A DNA stretch of 44,080 bases from Psychrobacter piechaudii (GTDB lineage: Bacteria; Pseudomonadota; Gammaproteobacteria; Pseudomonadales; Moraxellaceae): positions 1 through 44,080 of the forward strand of contig NZ_FUGE01000124.1 of NCBI RefSeq assembly GCF_900162825.1, written 5' to 3'. Positions 1-8,457 of the stretch are shown in pieces (position 1 is the stretch's first letter; every line of letters begins with the position of its first letter). The notes beneath the pieces were generated by a model, which was not told the origin of the DNA, did no database searches, and worked only from the letters and a program-made list of their open reading frames with translations. A program made the translations under genes and the position numbers.

Positions 1-8
1 ATATTGAA

Positions 9-27
9 ATGCAAGTTTTACTTGCAT
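9..27. promoter_or_regulatory. Palindromic operator candidate, copy 1
   Basis: Perfect inverted repeat with half-sites ATGCAA and TTGCAT separated by 7 bases. The same half-sites with the same 7-base spacing recur at 53-71. This geometry is typical of a dimeric helix-turn-helix repressor. It lies upstream of a gene whose product begins with an HTH domain, so autoregulation is a reasonable inference. It could instead serve a divergent gene left of the window. Confidence 0.5.
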
Positions 28-52
28 TACGGCTATTGCAAAATAAGTATCA

Positions 53-71
53 ATGCAATAATATCTTGCAT
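53..71. promoter_or_regulatory. Palindromic operator candidate, copy 2
   Basis: Second ATGCAA-N7-TTGCAT palindrome, with half-sites identical to copy 1 and a different spacer. The copies are offset by 44 bases, about four helical turns, so two dimers could sit on the same DNA face. A lone TTGCAA-type half-site lies between them at 36-41. Confidence 0.5.
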
Positions 72-73
72 AA

Positions 74-124
74 GCTAATAAATTTTGTTTTATTAGCAAT
101 GACCTTTATAAGCATTTTAATGCT
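74..124 (+). promoter_or_regulatory. Predicted promoter of HTH-alaA with two overlapping palindromes
   Basis: A possible -35 TTGTTT (85-90) and -10 TATAAG (107-112) are 16 bases apart. The -35 lies within a perfect 9-base inverted repeat (GCTAATAAA at 74-82, TTTATTAGC at 89-97). The -10 overlaps a second repeat (AGCATT at 111-116, AATGCT at 119-124). Protein binding at either repeat would be expected to affect polymerase access. The promoter is predicted by eye only. Confidence 0.35.
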
Positions 125-157
125 GTTATTTAATTTAATACTTAGAGAGTAGTCACT

Positions 158-1789
158 ATGAGTGAGGAATCAGAGTACAAGGCTCAAGGAGAACGGCTTA
201 GTAAGCTGCGTAAAGCCAAAGGGTTAACCGCAGAGCAATTAGCAACCGCTATGACAGATGCCGGCTCAAAAGTTAGCCGTGGTGCCATATCAAATTGGGA
301 ACGAGGCATAAATGGTATTGTCTCCTCAAAGCTTCCCGCTCTAGCCACTATCTTAGGCTGCTCTGAAGGTTATTTGTTGCGCGGTGAATTACCAGATACC
401 GCTACTAACTCAGCTAACCCTTCAATCTCTTTAGACCCTGAAACGCAAATCTCTACTAATCCCCAGTCTTCTAATCAAAGCACGAGTAACCGTACCATGA
501 CCAATACTGCCCCTACCCCCAATCGCCGACCTCTAAAAAAATCTGACAAACTTCAAAACGTCTGTTATGACATCCGTGGTCCTTTGTTAAAGACAGCCAT
601 GCAGATGGAAGCTCAAGGTCAACGAATTTTAAAATTAAACGTGGGAAATCCTGCGCCTTTTAACTTAGATGCCCCTCATGAAATCCTGCAAGATGTGGCG
701 CTAAATCTACATAATGCGACAGGCTATTCAGACTCTCAGGGTATTTTCTCCGCCCGTAAAGCGGTTCTGCAGTATTACCAATCAAAAGGCTTGTTATCTG
801 CGGTCGATGTTCGTGATGTCTATCTAGGCAATGGAGTGTCTGAGCTTATTGTTATGACCATGCAAGCGCTTATGAATGATGGTGATGAAGTGCTTATTCC
901 AATGCCAGATTATCCTCTATGGACCGCAGCAGCTAACTTAGCTGGGGGCACAGCAGTGCATTATCGCTGTAACGAAGATAAAAACTGGCAACCTGATATT
1001 GAAGATATTCGCTCGAAGATTAACGATAAAACTCGCGGTATTGTGGTCATTAACCCCAATAACCCAACAGGGGCGTTGTATTCAAATGAAGTGCTACTAG
1101 AGATTCTTGAGCTGGCTCGTGAATACAACCTAGTGGTAATGGCTGATGAGATCTATGACCGTATTTTATATGATGATGCGGTTCACACCCCTATGTGTAC
1201 GTTAGCCCAAGATGTTTTAACCCTAACCTACAATGGGCTGTCTAAATCACACCGTATTGCTGGCTTCCGTGCAGGCTGGTTAATGCTATCGGGCAATAAA
1301 GAGTATGCCAGCGACTTCATCGAAGGTTTGGATATGTTGGCATCAATGCGACTGTGTGCCAACGTGCCCGCTCAACATGCGATCCAAACTGCGGTCGGCG
1401 GTTATCAGAGTATGCAAGATTTAACAGCGGAATCAGGTCGATTGTATAAGCAGCGTCAACTGGCGGTTGAACGCTTAAATGCTATCCCAGGTATTTCCTG
1501 CACTATGCCACAAGGTGCCTTCTACTGCTTCCCTAAATTAGACCGCACCATCTATCCTATTGAAGATGATATGCAGTTTATGATGGATCTATTAATCGAA
1601 GAAAAAGTATTAATGGTTCAAGGTACCGGCTTTAACTGGGACGCACCCGATCATTTCCGCGTGGTCTTCCTGCCTAACTTATTTGACCTAGAAGATGCCA
1701 TGGACAGACTAGATAGATTCTTTGCCAATAAACGTAAAGAATTTGGTACTGAGCACTTGGTCACTGCAAAACAAGAGAAGACCGCTTAA
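158..1789 (+). CDS. alaA: XRE-type HTH domain fused to AlaA-like alanine aminotransferase
   Basis: A PLP-dependent fold-type I aminotransferase that resembles E. coli AlaA (glutamate-pyruvate transaminase) across residues 130-530. Near-identical blocks include KLQNVCYDIRGP, LKLNVGNPAPF, NPNNPTG (299-305) and ASMRLCANVPAQHAIQTA. The PLP lysine is K363 (GLSKSHRIAGFR) and the cofactor-binding Asp is D330 (ADEIYD). AlaA is about 405 residues; this protein has about 130 more at the N-terminus. Residues 11-76 form a Cro/XRE-type helix-turn-helix (recognition helix near VSRGAISNWERG), followed by a Ser/Thr/Asn/Pro-rich linker (77-128). The start ATG has a GAGAG sequence nine bases upstream. An in-frame ATG at 496 would give a plain AlaA-size protein but lacks a good ribosome site. 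The enzyme role is firm. The DNA-binding role is inferred: the protein may sense its own substrates and regulate its own promoter. It is not a MocR/GabR protein, whose HTH is of GntR type. Confidence 0.9.
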   Translation: MSEESEYKAQGERLSKLRKAKGLTAEQLATAMTDAGSKVSRGAISNWERGINGIVSSKLPALATILGCSEGYLLRGELPDTATNSANPSISLDPETQISTNPQSSNQSTSNRTMTNTAPTPNRRPLKKSDKLQNVCYDIRGPLLKTAMQMEAQGQRILKLNVGNPAPFNLDAPHEILQDVALNLHNATGYSDSQGIFSARKAVLQYYQSKGLLSAVDVRDVYLGNGVSELIVMTMQALMNDGDEVLIPMPDYPLWTAAANLAGGTAVHYRCNEDKNWQPDIEDIRSKINDKTRGIVVINPNNPTGALYSNEVLLEILELAREYNLVVMADEIYDRILYDDAVHTPMCTLAQDVLTLTYNGLSKSHRIAGFRAGWLMLSGNKEYASDFIEGLDMLASMRLCANVPAQHAIQTAVGGYQSMQDLTAESGRLYKQRQLAVERLNAIPGISCTMPQGAFYCFPKLDRTIYPIEDDMQFMMDLLIEEKVLMVQGTGFNWDAPDHFRVVFLPNLFDLEDAMDRLDRFFANKRKEFGTEHLVTAKQEKTA

Positions 1790-1828
1790 GGCCAAGCATT
1801 CAAAGCTTCCCCACCATAAATTATCCAT

Positions 1829-1862
1829 AAAAAAGAGGAGCTAAATATAGCTCCTCTTTTTA
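1829..1862. terminator. Bidirectional terminator between alaA and glnS
   Basis: Perfect 13-base stem (1831-1843 with 1848-1860), AATA loop, with A-run before and T-run after. It serves the convergent alaA and glnS transcripts. Confidence 0.85.
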
Positions 1863-1933
1863 TTGTGCGCCCTACTTATAAGAGTTATGAAGTATGGGCA
1901 TCTACGGTTTACTACCTTAGCTTATAGCTTGTG

Positions 1934-3676
1934 CTATTCTGGCTTATAGTTATCACGCAAGCTAACAATTTGGTTAAACACTGGCTTATCCGCAGTGTGC
2001 TCTTCTGCGTCTGCCACGAAGTAACCTTCACGTTCAAACTGGAAACGGCTGCCCGCTTCAGCATTGGCCAGTGAGGGCTCTACTACCGCCTCTAGTACCG
2101 TCAATGAGTTCGGATTCAATGCGTCATGAAGATCTGGCACTGCACTTGGGTTTTCTGCTGAGAATAAATGCTCATACATACGCACAGTGGCCGGTACCCC
2201 TTTCGTGGCAGATACCCAGTGGATAACGCCTTTGACTTTACGGTCTTCAGGGTTTTTACCCAAAGTGGTTTTATCAATGGTGGCTTTTAATTCTACAACA
2301 TTACCAGCGTCATCTAGCACATGCTCGGTAACTGCCAATACATAGGTATTACGTAAACGGATTTCTGATTTTTCAGGAGACAAGCGCTTGTAGCCTTTTG
2401 GTGGCTCAAGTTCATAATCGCCTTGATCAATATAGATCGTTTCAGTAAACGGAATTTCACGCTCACCCATATCCACGTTAGGATGCTTAGGCTGGTTAAT
2501 CCATAAGGTTTTTTCAGCTTCATCCCAGCGTGCGTTTACCCCTTCATCTTTTAAGCTTTCCCACTCACTTAAAGCTTCCTCAAAATTAGTAATGGTTACT
2601 TTAAGAGGTTTTAGAACCGCCATGCCGCGTGCCGTTGTGTTCTCAAGCGACTGACGAATACTAAATTCAAGTAAACGGAAATCTACAACGCTATCAGACT
2701 TAGTTACGCCCACACGCTCACAGAAATCACGTAAACCTTCAGGGGTGTAACCACGACGACGCATACCGGCAATGGTAGGCATACGGGGATCATCCCAACC
2801 AGTCACAATGCCTTCATCAACCAGTTGCTTAAGCTTACGCTTACTGGTCATGGTATGATCAACATTTAGACGGCTGAACTCGTATTGATGGGGTGGGTAT
2901 TTAATACCCCCTTCAGCACCAACCTTCTCCACTGCCCAATCATAAAATGGACGGTGATCCTCAAACTCTAGAGTACAAATTGAATGGGTAATCCCCTCAA
3001 TCGCATCTGATAAAGGATGGGCGTAATCGTACATCGGATAGATACACCATTTATCGCCCGTTTGGTGATGCGCCTGTTTCATCACACGGTAGATTACAGG
3101 GTCACGCATATTCATATTAGGGCTAGCCATATCAATCTTGGCACGCAATACCGCTTCACCTTCTGCATACTTACCGTTTTTCATATCGTCAAAACGCTGT
3201 AAGTTATCCTCTACACTGGCATCACGCTGCGGAGAAGGTTTACCTGGCTCATTAAATGAGCCTCGAGTTTCACGAATTTGTTCAGGCGTTTGCAAGTCTA
3301 CATAAGCATCGCCTTGCTTAATTAGTTTAATGGCCCACTCATGTAACTGATCGAAATAATCAGAAGCATAGTAAGGCTTATCTGCCCACTCAAAACCCAG
3401 CCATTTAACATCATTTTTGATGTTATCAATATAATCCTGCTTTTCGGCGGTGGGGTTGGTATCATCAAAACGTAGGTTACAAATACCACCAAACTCTTTA
3501 GCAATACCAAAGTTTAGGCAGATTGATTTCACATGACCTAAGTGCAAATAGCCATTCGGCTCTGGCGGAAAGCGAGTGATAATCTGCTCGTATTTGTCGT
3601 TGGCAACATCTTCACGGATGATGTGACGAATAAAATCGTTCTTCTCATGTTCTTCTTTATTTACAGCATCGCTCAT
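1934..3676 (-). CDS. glnS: Glutaminyl-tRNA synthetase
   Basis: Charges tRNA-Gln with glutamine in the cytoplasm. It is a class I synthetase: the HIGH motif appears as PPEPNGYLHLGH (37-48) and the KMSKS loop as MTSKR (276-280). The block LRFDDTNP (68-75) is diagnostic of the Gln/Glu synthetases, and the C-terminal half is the two-barrel anticodon-binding region of bacterial GlnRS. The protein has 580 residues against about 554 in E. coli, with a slightly longer N-terminus and C-terminus. AGGAG lies upstream of the ATG. It is a single gene, convergent with alaA. Confidence 0.97.
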   Translation of the reverse strand: MSDAVNKEEHEKNDFIRHIIREDVANDKYEQIITRFPPEPNGYLHLGHVKSICLNFGIAKEFGGICNLRFDDTNPTAEKQDYIDNIKNDVKWLGFEWADKPYYASDYFDQLHEWAIKLIKQGDAYVDLQTPEQIRETRGSFNEPGKPSPQRDASVEDNLQRFDDMKNGKYAEGEAVLRAKIDMASPNMNMRDPVIYRVMKQAHHQTGDKWCIYPMYDYAHPLSDAIEGITHSICTLEFEDHRPFYDWAVEKVGAEGGIKYPPHQYEFSRLNVDHTMTSKRKLKQLVDEGIVTGWDDPRMPTIAGMRRRGYTPEGLRDFCERVGVTKSDSVVDFRLLEFSIRQSLENTTARGMAVLKPLKVTITNFEEALSEWESLKDEGVNARWDEAEKTLWINQPKHPNVDMGEREIPFTETIYIDQGDYELEPPKGYKRLSPEKSEIRLRNTYVLAVTEHVLDDAGNVVELKATIDKTTLGKNPEDRKVKGVIHWVSATKGVPATVRMYEHLFSAENPSAVPDLHDALNPNSLTVLEAVVEPSLANAEAGSRFQFEREGYFVADAEEHTADKPVFNQIVSLRDNYKPE

Positions 3677-3929
3677 AAAACCTTACTCCTAATATTAAAA
3701 ACTCTTATAAAAAAGGCGACTTAGCAATCATTAAAAGCCAATTAAAAATAACAAATGCTCTATTCTAACAAACCTAAGCGTAATCACTCATCTATTTATA
3801 CAATATATTTTGCAACTCATCTTTTAGCTAATGCTTTACAAATTGGTATTGAATAACCGTGCTGTAAGCGATGATCTATTACTCCTCGACTTTAACAGTT
3901 TGAAACATGGATTTTACTACGTTGCACTC

Positions 3930-4271
3930 TCACTCCTCAGATTCTTTTCTTTGAAATACTGAAGCTACAAAATCATTATTTTTAGGTAGGCTTAGGATAA
4001 AGTCCTTATTATGATTATAAATAACCTCTTGGTTAAGCTCGTACTCAAATTCAATATTATTGGCTTCAAGAAATTCACTTAACCACAAATCAAACAGAGA
4101 CATTATTTCATGATAAATCGCCTCTTCGTCGTCATTGCTTTGCCTAGATAATACAAAATATACGGTTAGCAAATTACCCTTGATTGCAAATGAAACACTT
4201 CTGAAGTTATCATTTATCTCAAACAAACAGGCTTGAGTTAAAAAAAAGCTAACGTAAAAAAAGAGGTCCAT
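3930..4271 (-). CDS. Hypothetical protein, 113 aa
   Basis: Family not recognised. The product is small and acidic, with a hydrophobic N-terminal stretch (FFYVSFFLTQACLF) that is too short and irregular to be a clear membrane anchor. A mixed strand/helix pattern follows, with the probable amphipathic helix EIMSLFDLWLSEFLEAN in the middle. The ATG is preceded by an in-frame stop and only a weak GGA. It sits alone in an AT-rich gap between glnS and the cyclophilin gene. Base composition is more AT-rich than its neighbours, which could mean acquired DNA or weak selection. It may be a real orphan gene; a spurious ORF cannot be excluded. Confidence 0.5.
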   Translation of the reverse strand: MDLFFYVSFFLTQACLFEINDNFRSVSFAIKGNLLTVYFVLSRQSNDDEEAIYHEIMSLFDLWLSEFLEANNIEFEYELNQEVIYNHNKDFILSLPKNNDFVASVFQRKESEE

Positions 4272-4613
4272 TCTAATTCCAAGCGTCTATAAGGATATTA
4301 TTTTGGGAGATAGCCGAGCCCTGTAACAGCCAGACACATGACAATCTAAAAAAAAGAGGTTAGACTACCCCTTTAAATTTAAGCGTATCTATTCTATATA
4401 GTATTAATGTTAATACCTATATCATGTTAATACTTATATAGTGTTAATGCGTCTTTTAAACAAGGGGTTATCTGCTCCAAGCAGAAATAAATTAACGAAG
4501 ACTTGGTTGTAGTTAATATCTTTAACCCCTAAAAAAACCAATTATTAATCAAATATTAATATAGCTTGGGTTTATTTGGCACTCAGTCCAATAAAAGCCC
4601 TCTAGGACATCTT
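4272..4613. other. AT-rich gap with 17-base direct repeats
   Basis: No convincing gene. It contains three GTTAATRC units starting at 4409, 4426 and 4443, exactly 17 bases apart, and a perfect inverted repeat GTATTAA-TG-TTAATAC at 4401-4416 overlapping the first. The gap should also hold the cyclophilin promoter, which I could not place with confidence. Confidence 0.5.
4409..4450. repeat. Three 17-base-spaced direct repeats (GTTAATRC)
   Basis: Units start at 4409, 4426 and 4443. The first two share GTTAATAC and a TATAT core; the third keeps only GTTAATGC. The regular period suggests a binding-site array upstream of the cyclophilin gene rather than random AT-rich sequence. Confidence 0.4.
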
Positions 4614-5270
4614 GTGAATGCATTTAAAACTTTAGGTTTTGGCACTTTAATGATGCCTCTTTTTTTAATGGGCTGTACCAACACCAATACAACCCCAACT
4701 AATAATGCCGGCACCAATACCAACACCAATGTTACATCTAATGTTAAGGATACAAAAATGAGTGATATGCCTGTAGTTCAGTTAAACACCTCAATGGGTG
4801 AAGTGGTTATTGAATTAAATTCTGAAAAAGCACCTAAGACCGTAGAAAACTTCGTGTCTTACGTAAAATCTGGTCATTATGATGGCACTATTTTCCATCG
4901 CGTTATCCCTGACTTCATGGTACAGGGCGGCGGTATGGACGCTGACATGAACGAAAAGAGCACCAACGCTCCTATCGAAAACGAAGCAGACAATGGCCTG
5001 AAGAACGAAGAAGGCACCATCGCTATGGCTCGTACTCAAGACCCGCATTCAGCCACTAGCCAGTTCTTTATTAACGTAAAAAACAATGCTTTCTTAAACC
5101 ATTCTGGCAAAAACATGCAAGGTTGGGGCTACACTGTATTTGGTAAAGTAACCAGCGGCATGGATGTGGTTAAGAAAATTGAAGGCGTTCCAACAGGTCG
5201 TTACGGTATGCATGCTGATGTGCCAAAAGAGCCTGTTATCATCGAATCTGCAGTTATGGTTTCTGAATAA
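4614..5270 (+). CDS. Cyclophilin-type peptidyl-prolyl isomerase, probable lipoprotein
   Basis: Catalyses cis-trans isomerisation of X-Pro bonds. The cyclophilin core shows [29 protein letters not shown] and the Trp-containing [11 protein letters not shown] place the start at GTG 4614, which has AGGA six bases upstream. This gives a compact lipoprotein signal (Asn/Lys n-region, hydrophobic stretch, lipobox LMGC with Cys at residue 21) followed by a Thr/Asn-rich linker, so a membrane-anchored periplasmic foldase is predicted. A longer reading frame from TTG 4566 has no ribosome site. A second in-frame ATG at 4758 is preceded by AAGGA at good spacing and would give a 170-residue cytoplasmic PpiB-size protein. 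lpxH follows after 34 bases and may be co-transcribed. Confidence 0.9.
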   Translation: MNAFKTLGFGTLMMPLFLMGCTNTNTTPTNNAGTNTNTNVTSNVKDTKMSDMPVVQLNTSMGEVVIELNSEKAPKTVENFVSYVKSGHYDGTIFHRVIPDFMVQGGGMDADMNEKSTNAPIENEADNGLKNEEGTIAMARTQDPHSATSQFFINVKNNAFLNHSGKNMQGWGYTVFGKVTSGMDVVKKIEGVPTGRYGMHADVPKEPVIIESAVMVSE

Positions 5271-5304
5271 TTTAGCCCATCGCTAATTATAAGTTACTAA
5301 TGAT

Positions 5305-6183
5305 ATGATGCTAGTAGATGACCCTGCTGTTATTGATTATAGCCATTTGATAACCACTCGGCCCTATGATGTGCGCCGAGTGATTATCAGTGACTTGCAT
5401 TTATCAGCGGATGAGCCTGCCTTAGTGCAGGCTTTTTTAGCTTTAGTTGATGACTTAATCGCTTTACCCAATTTGACTGAATTTTATATTCTTGGAGATT
5501 GGTTCGATGCCTGGGTCGGTGATGATCGCTACTTAAGTTTAACGGCTGTTGAAGCCAAGCGGCACTGGCTCACTCCTATCATCGAGAAGCTGAAGCACCT
5601 GAGTAATCAAGGCTGCAAAATTAAAGTAATGCACGGCAATCGTGACTTTTTGATCGGGCAACGCTTCTGTGATTTATTTCATGGTGAGCTAGTTATTGAG
5701 CCTTACTTAGTAAGTATCGGCAATAAAGCCTTCCGATTTGAGCATGGCGATGCGTTATGTACCGATGATAAATCCTATCAACGTTTTCGGGTCATAGCCC
5801 GTAACCCTCTTACCAAGTGGCTACTATTAAAAAGACCTCTGCATAAAAGAATAGCTTGGGCACAAAAAATTCGTCAAAAAAGTGCCTTAAATAAAACCCA
5901 AAAATCCATGTCCATTATGGACGTCAATCAACAGGCAGTACTTAGGGCTTTAAAGCCTGTAGAGGCCTTATTACATGGTCACACTCACCGTCCTAATATC
6001 CATGAAGTTATCACTGATAACGAAAATAACTCAACCAAGCCCCGTTACGTTTTGGGGGATTGGCGAGTAATAAATCCTGAAAGCTCTTATCAACAGGTCG
6101 AAGCAGTTATCGCAGTAAGCACAAGCACAGAATTTGAGCAAAAAGAAAGCCTTCAGCTGGTTAAGTTCATGATCAAAATTTAA
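5305..6183 (+). CDS. lpxH: UDP-2,3-diacylglucosamine diphosphatase LpxH
   Basis: A lipid A pathway enzyme that hydrolyses UDP-2,3-diacylglucosamine to lipid X and UMP at the inner membrane surface. It has the calcineurin-like metallophosphatase motifs in order: SDLHLS (D30, H32), GDWFD (64-68), GNRD (111-114), HGD (147-149) and HGHTHRP (224-230), the paired-metal ligands of this family. Its 292 residues exceed the usual 240, through about 20 extra N-terminal residues and a C-terminal tail. Two ATGs are adjacent at 5305 and 5308 and the ribosome site is weak, which suggests coupling to the upstream cyclophilin gene. Confidence 0.95.
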   Translation: MMLVDDPAVIDYSHLITTRPYDVRRVIISDLHLSADEPALVQAFLALVDDLIALPNLTEFYILGDWFDAWVGDDRYLSLTAVEAKRHWLTPIIEKLKHLSNQGCKIKVMHGNRDFLIGQRFCDLFHGELVIEPYLVSIGNKAFRFEHGDALCTDDKSYQRFRVIARNPLTKWLLLKRPLHKRIAWAQKIRQKSALNKTQKSMSIMDVNQQAVLRALKPVEALLHGHTHRPNIHEVITDNENNSTKPRYVLGDWRVINPESSYQQVEAVIAVSTSTEFEQKESLQLVKFMIKI

Positions 6184-6283
6184 ACACAAACTCAGTTAGC
6201 CAAAGGCTCGGTTTGGTTAGCTCTAGGTATTAGCTTCCAAACGAGATACTAGCCCCAAAAGCTATCTCTTTGATATCAACAAA

Positions 6284-6865
6284 TTAGTCTAATAATTTAA
6301 AGAAGTGCTGACGGTAGTGCTTAAGCTCACGAATCGAATCACGAATGTCATCCATAGCCAAATGACTGCCGGTCTTCTCCACCCCTTTTAAGATATCAGG
6401 ACGCCAGCGGTAGCATAACTCTTTAATAGAGGACACATCCAAGTTACGATAATGGAAGAAGCGCTCCAATTGAGGCATCTGACGCGCTAAAAAACGTCTG
6501 TCCTGGCAGATTGAATTACCACACATCGGAGACTTGCCTTCATCTACCCATTTATTTAAAAATTCGATGGTTTCTTTTTCAGCTTGCTCAAGCGTCACAG
6601 CGCTACGGCGCACTCTATCAATCAACCCCGATTGACCATGCTGCTTGGTGTTCCACTCATCCATGGCATTCAATTTTTGATCAGAAACCTTGATGGCAAA
6701 CACTGGGCCTTCAGCCAGTACATTCAAGTCTTCATCGGTTACGATGGTCGCAATTTCAATGATATCGTCATTCATGGTATCTAAACCAGTCATTTCCAAA
6801 TCAATCCAGATAAGACCTTTTTTACCTTGGTTTTTAATTTTAATTTTATTGGGATGATCGCTCAT
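6284..6865 (-). CDS. orn: Oligoribonuclease
   Basis: A 3'-5' exoribonuclease that degrades RNA fragments of 2-5 nucleotides, including the pGpG left from cyclic-di-GMP breakdown. DEDDh motifs are present: [10 protein letters not shown] near residue 20 (D22, E24), the middle Asp in [14 protein letters not shown], and [10 protein letters not shown] carrying the catalytic His and final Asp. It has 193 residues against about 181 in E. coli, with a short Lys-rich N-terminal addition. AGGA lies seven bases upstream of the ATG. It is divergent from rsgA across a gap of about 290 bases, as in many gammaproteobacteria. Confidence 0.96.
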   Translation of the reverse strand: MSDHPNKIKIKNQGKKGLIWIDLEMTGLDTMNDDIIEIATIVTDEDLNVLAEGPVFAIKVSDQKLNAMDEWNTKQHGQSGLIDRVRRSAVTLEQAEKETIEFLNKWVDEGKSPMCGNSICQDRRFLARQMPQLERFFHYRNLDVSSIKELCYRWRPDILKGVEKTGSHLAMDDIRDSIRELKHYRQHFFKLLD

Positions 6866-7157
6866 AACATTTCCTAGACACTTTTAGTTCACAAAAATAG
6901 ATTAAAAATAGAGTTAATTATAGGGAGCCAATTCCTTTATTAGGGTCTACAAATAGCTAGAAGGCTCAATCTGACTATGTTACCAAATTTAGCCCCTGGC
7001 TCCTTAACTATTCACGCACTATAACACTTAAACTTTGAATTTATTGTACCAACGCCCAATAAACTATATCCTAGACACTCTGATACTCACTGTCACTGTT
7101 TTTAGTAACCCTCGCGCTTACTTAAGCACACTGCAATATTATAGGTAACTTGAATTT

Positions 7158-8330
7158 ATGGCTTTGATAAGACAACGTAAGCTAACCAAGCAACAACTTC
7201 GACGCATTGATAAAAAACAAGCTCAGCAACAAGACTCAATTGATGGTAGCTTGATGGATGGCGTGGTGATGGCTCATTATGGCAAACAGCTAGAGGTTCA
7301 AGTCACCTCATTACCGGCGATTATTCCGAACCCACCTGTGGTGGAAGAAGGTGAGCCTGAGCCTTTTTGGCAGGCTATCGAGTTAGGTGATATTTGGCGC
7401 TGTCATGTCCGTACCAACTTACCTATGTTAGCGACGGGAGATAAGGTTCGCTGGGTCGCTGACCCTAATACGGGCTTTGGCCGTATTGAGTCGGTTCAGC
7501 CACGTACCTCTTTAGTCTCGCGCCCAGACCGTTACCATAAACTTAAGCCTGTGGCCGCCAACGTAGACATTTTAGCCATTGTTTTTGCCCCGCTGCCCGC
7601 TGCTGCTCCTAATCTTATAGACCGCTATTTGGTGGTTTGTCATCATGCCGATGTTAAGCCTCTTTTGGTGCTAAATAAGGCCGATCTATTGGCCATTGAA
7701 GACTATGCTTTTACCAAAAACTTACTCAGCGAATATCAAAGCTTGGGCTATGAGACCGTGCTAACCGCAGCCCCCTGCCCTGAAAATATTTTACTCAATC
7801 CCTCACAGGCCAGTAGTAAAAAAGTTGTAGATAAAACTAAGCTGACTGATATTGAGCCATTACAACAGCAAGCTGAATTAGGCCTTTCTGATTTACAGCA
7901 ACAAATTAAAGATAAGCTGGTGATCTTTGCCGGTCAATCAGGGGTGGGTAAAAGCACCTTAGTTAACGCCTTACTGCCCAACTCTGATCAAAGCGTTAAT
8001 GTCATCTCTACCAATTCCAAGCTTGGTCAGCACACTACTACCACCAGTCGTTTATTACCTTTTAATCCTGAAGACCTTACTCAAGGCGGTATTGTCGATA
8101 CCCCAGGCATTCGTGAATACGGTATTTGGCACTTAACCCCGGATGATATTATTGCCGGCTTCGTTGAATTATATCCTTTGGCCGGTGATTGTCAGTTTAG
8201 AGACTGCAAACATACCCACAATAGTAAAGGTTGTGCGTTGTGGGAAGCGGTGGCAGAAGGTAAGGTCATGCAGCGCCGGGTCGAAAGCTTGGTAACCTTG
8301 CAAGCAGAAGCAGACACCCCCACTTATTAG
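7158..8330 (+). CDS. rsgA: Ribosome small-subunit GTPase RsgA
   Basis: A circularly permuted GTPase that acts late in 30S subunit maturation. An N-terminal OB-fold region (about 30-125) is followed by G4 NKAD (173-176), then G1 GQSGVGKST (259-267) and G3 DTPG (314-317), in the permuted order that defines the family. The C-terminal zinc site is visible as GDCQFRDCKHTH plus C359. An insertion of about 30 residues between G4 and G1 (ILLNPSQASSKKVVDKTKL) is likely disordered. The start follows a weak AGGT. Confidence 0.96.
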   Translation: MALIRQRKLTKQQLRRIDKKQAQQQDSIDGSLMDGVVMAHYGKQLEVQVTSLPAIIPNPPVVEEGEPEPFWQAIELGDIWRCHVRTNLPMLATGDKVRWVADPNTGFGRIESVQPRTSLVSRPDRYHKLKPVAANVDILAIVFAPLPAAAPNLIDRYLVVCHHADVKPLLVLNKADLLAIEDYAFTKNLLSEYQSLGYETVLTAAPCPENILLNPSQASSKKVVDKTKLTDIEPLQQQAELGLSDLQQQIKDKLVIFAGQSGVGKSTLVNALLPNSDQSVNVISTNSKLGQHTTTTSRLLPFNPEDLTQGGIVDTPGIREYGIWHLTPDDIIAGFVELYPLAGDCQFRDCKHTHNSKGCALWEAVAEGKVMQRRVESLVTLQAEADTPTY

Positions 8331-8350
8331 ATATTGACTCAAATGCTTTA

Positions 8351-8389
8351 AATAGAGAATTCTAACCGTTAAGTTAGCAATTCTCTATT
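8351..8389 (+). other. Hairpin downstream of rsgA
   Basis: An 11-base stem (AATAGAGAATT with AATTCTCTATT) with an inner TAAC/GTTA helix. No T-run follows, so it is not a standard terminator. It may protect the rsgA mRNA 3' end or be a Rho-dependent region. Confidence 0.4.
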
Positions 8390-8457
8390 GTCGTTAATGC
8401 ATTCTAATGCTTATCACGTTATAATAATTGCCATAAAAATTTTACTGGAGAAGTGTT

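Noticed and set aside
158-1789. MocR/GabR transcription factor
   Set aside because: The DNA-binding domain is XRE-type rather than GntR-type, and the aminotransferase part aligns with the catalytic enzyme AlaA.
4401-4450. CRISPR array
   Set aside because: Repeats are only eight bases with nine-base gaps and no cas genes are present.
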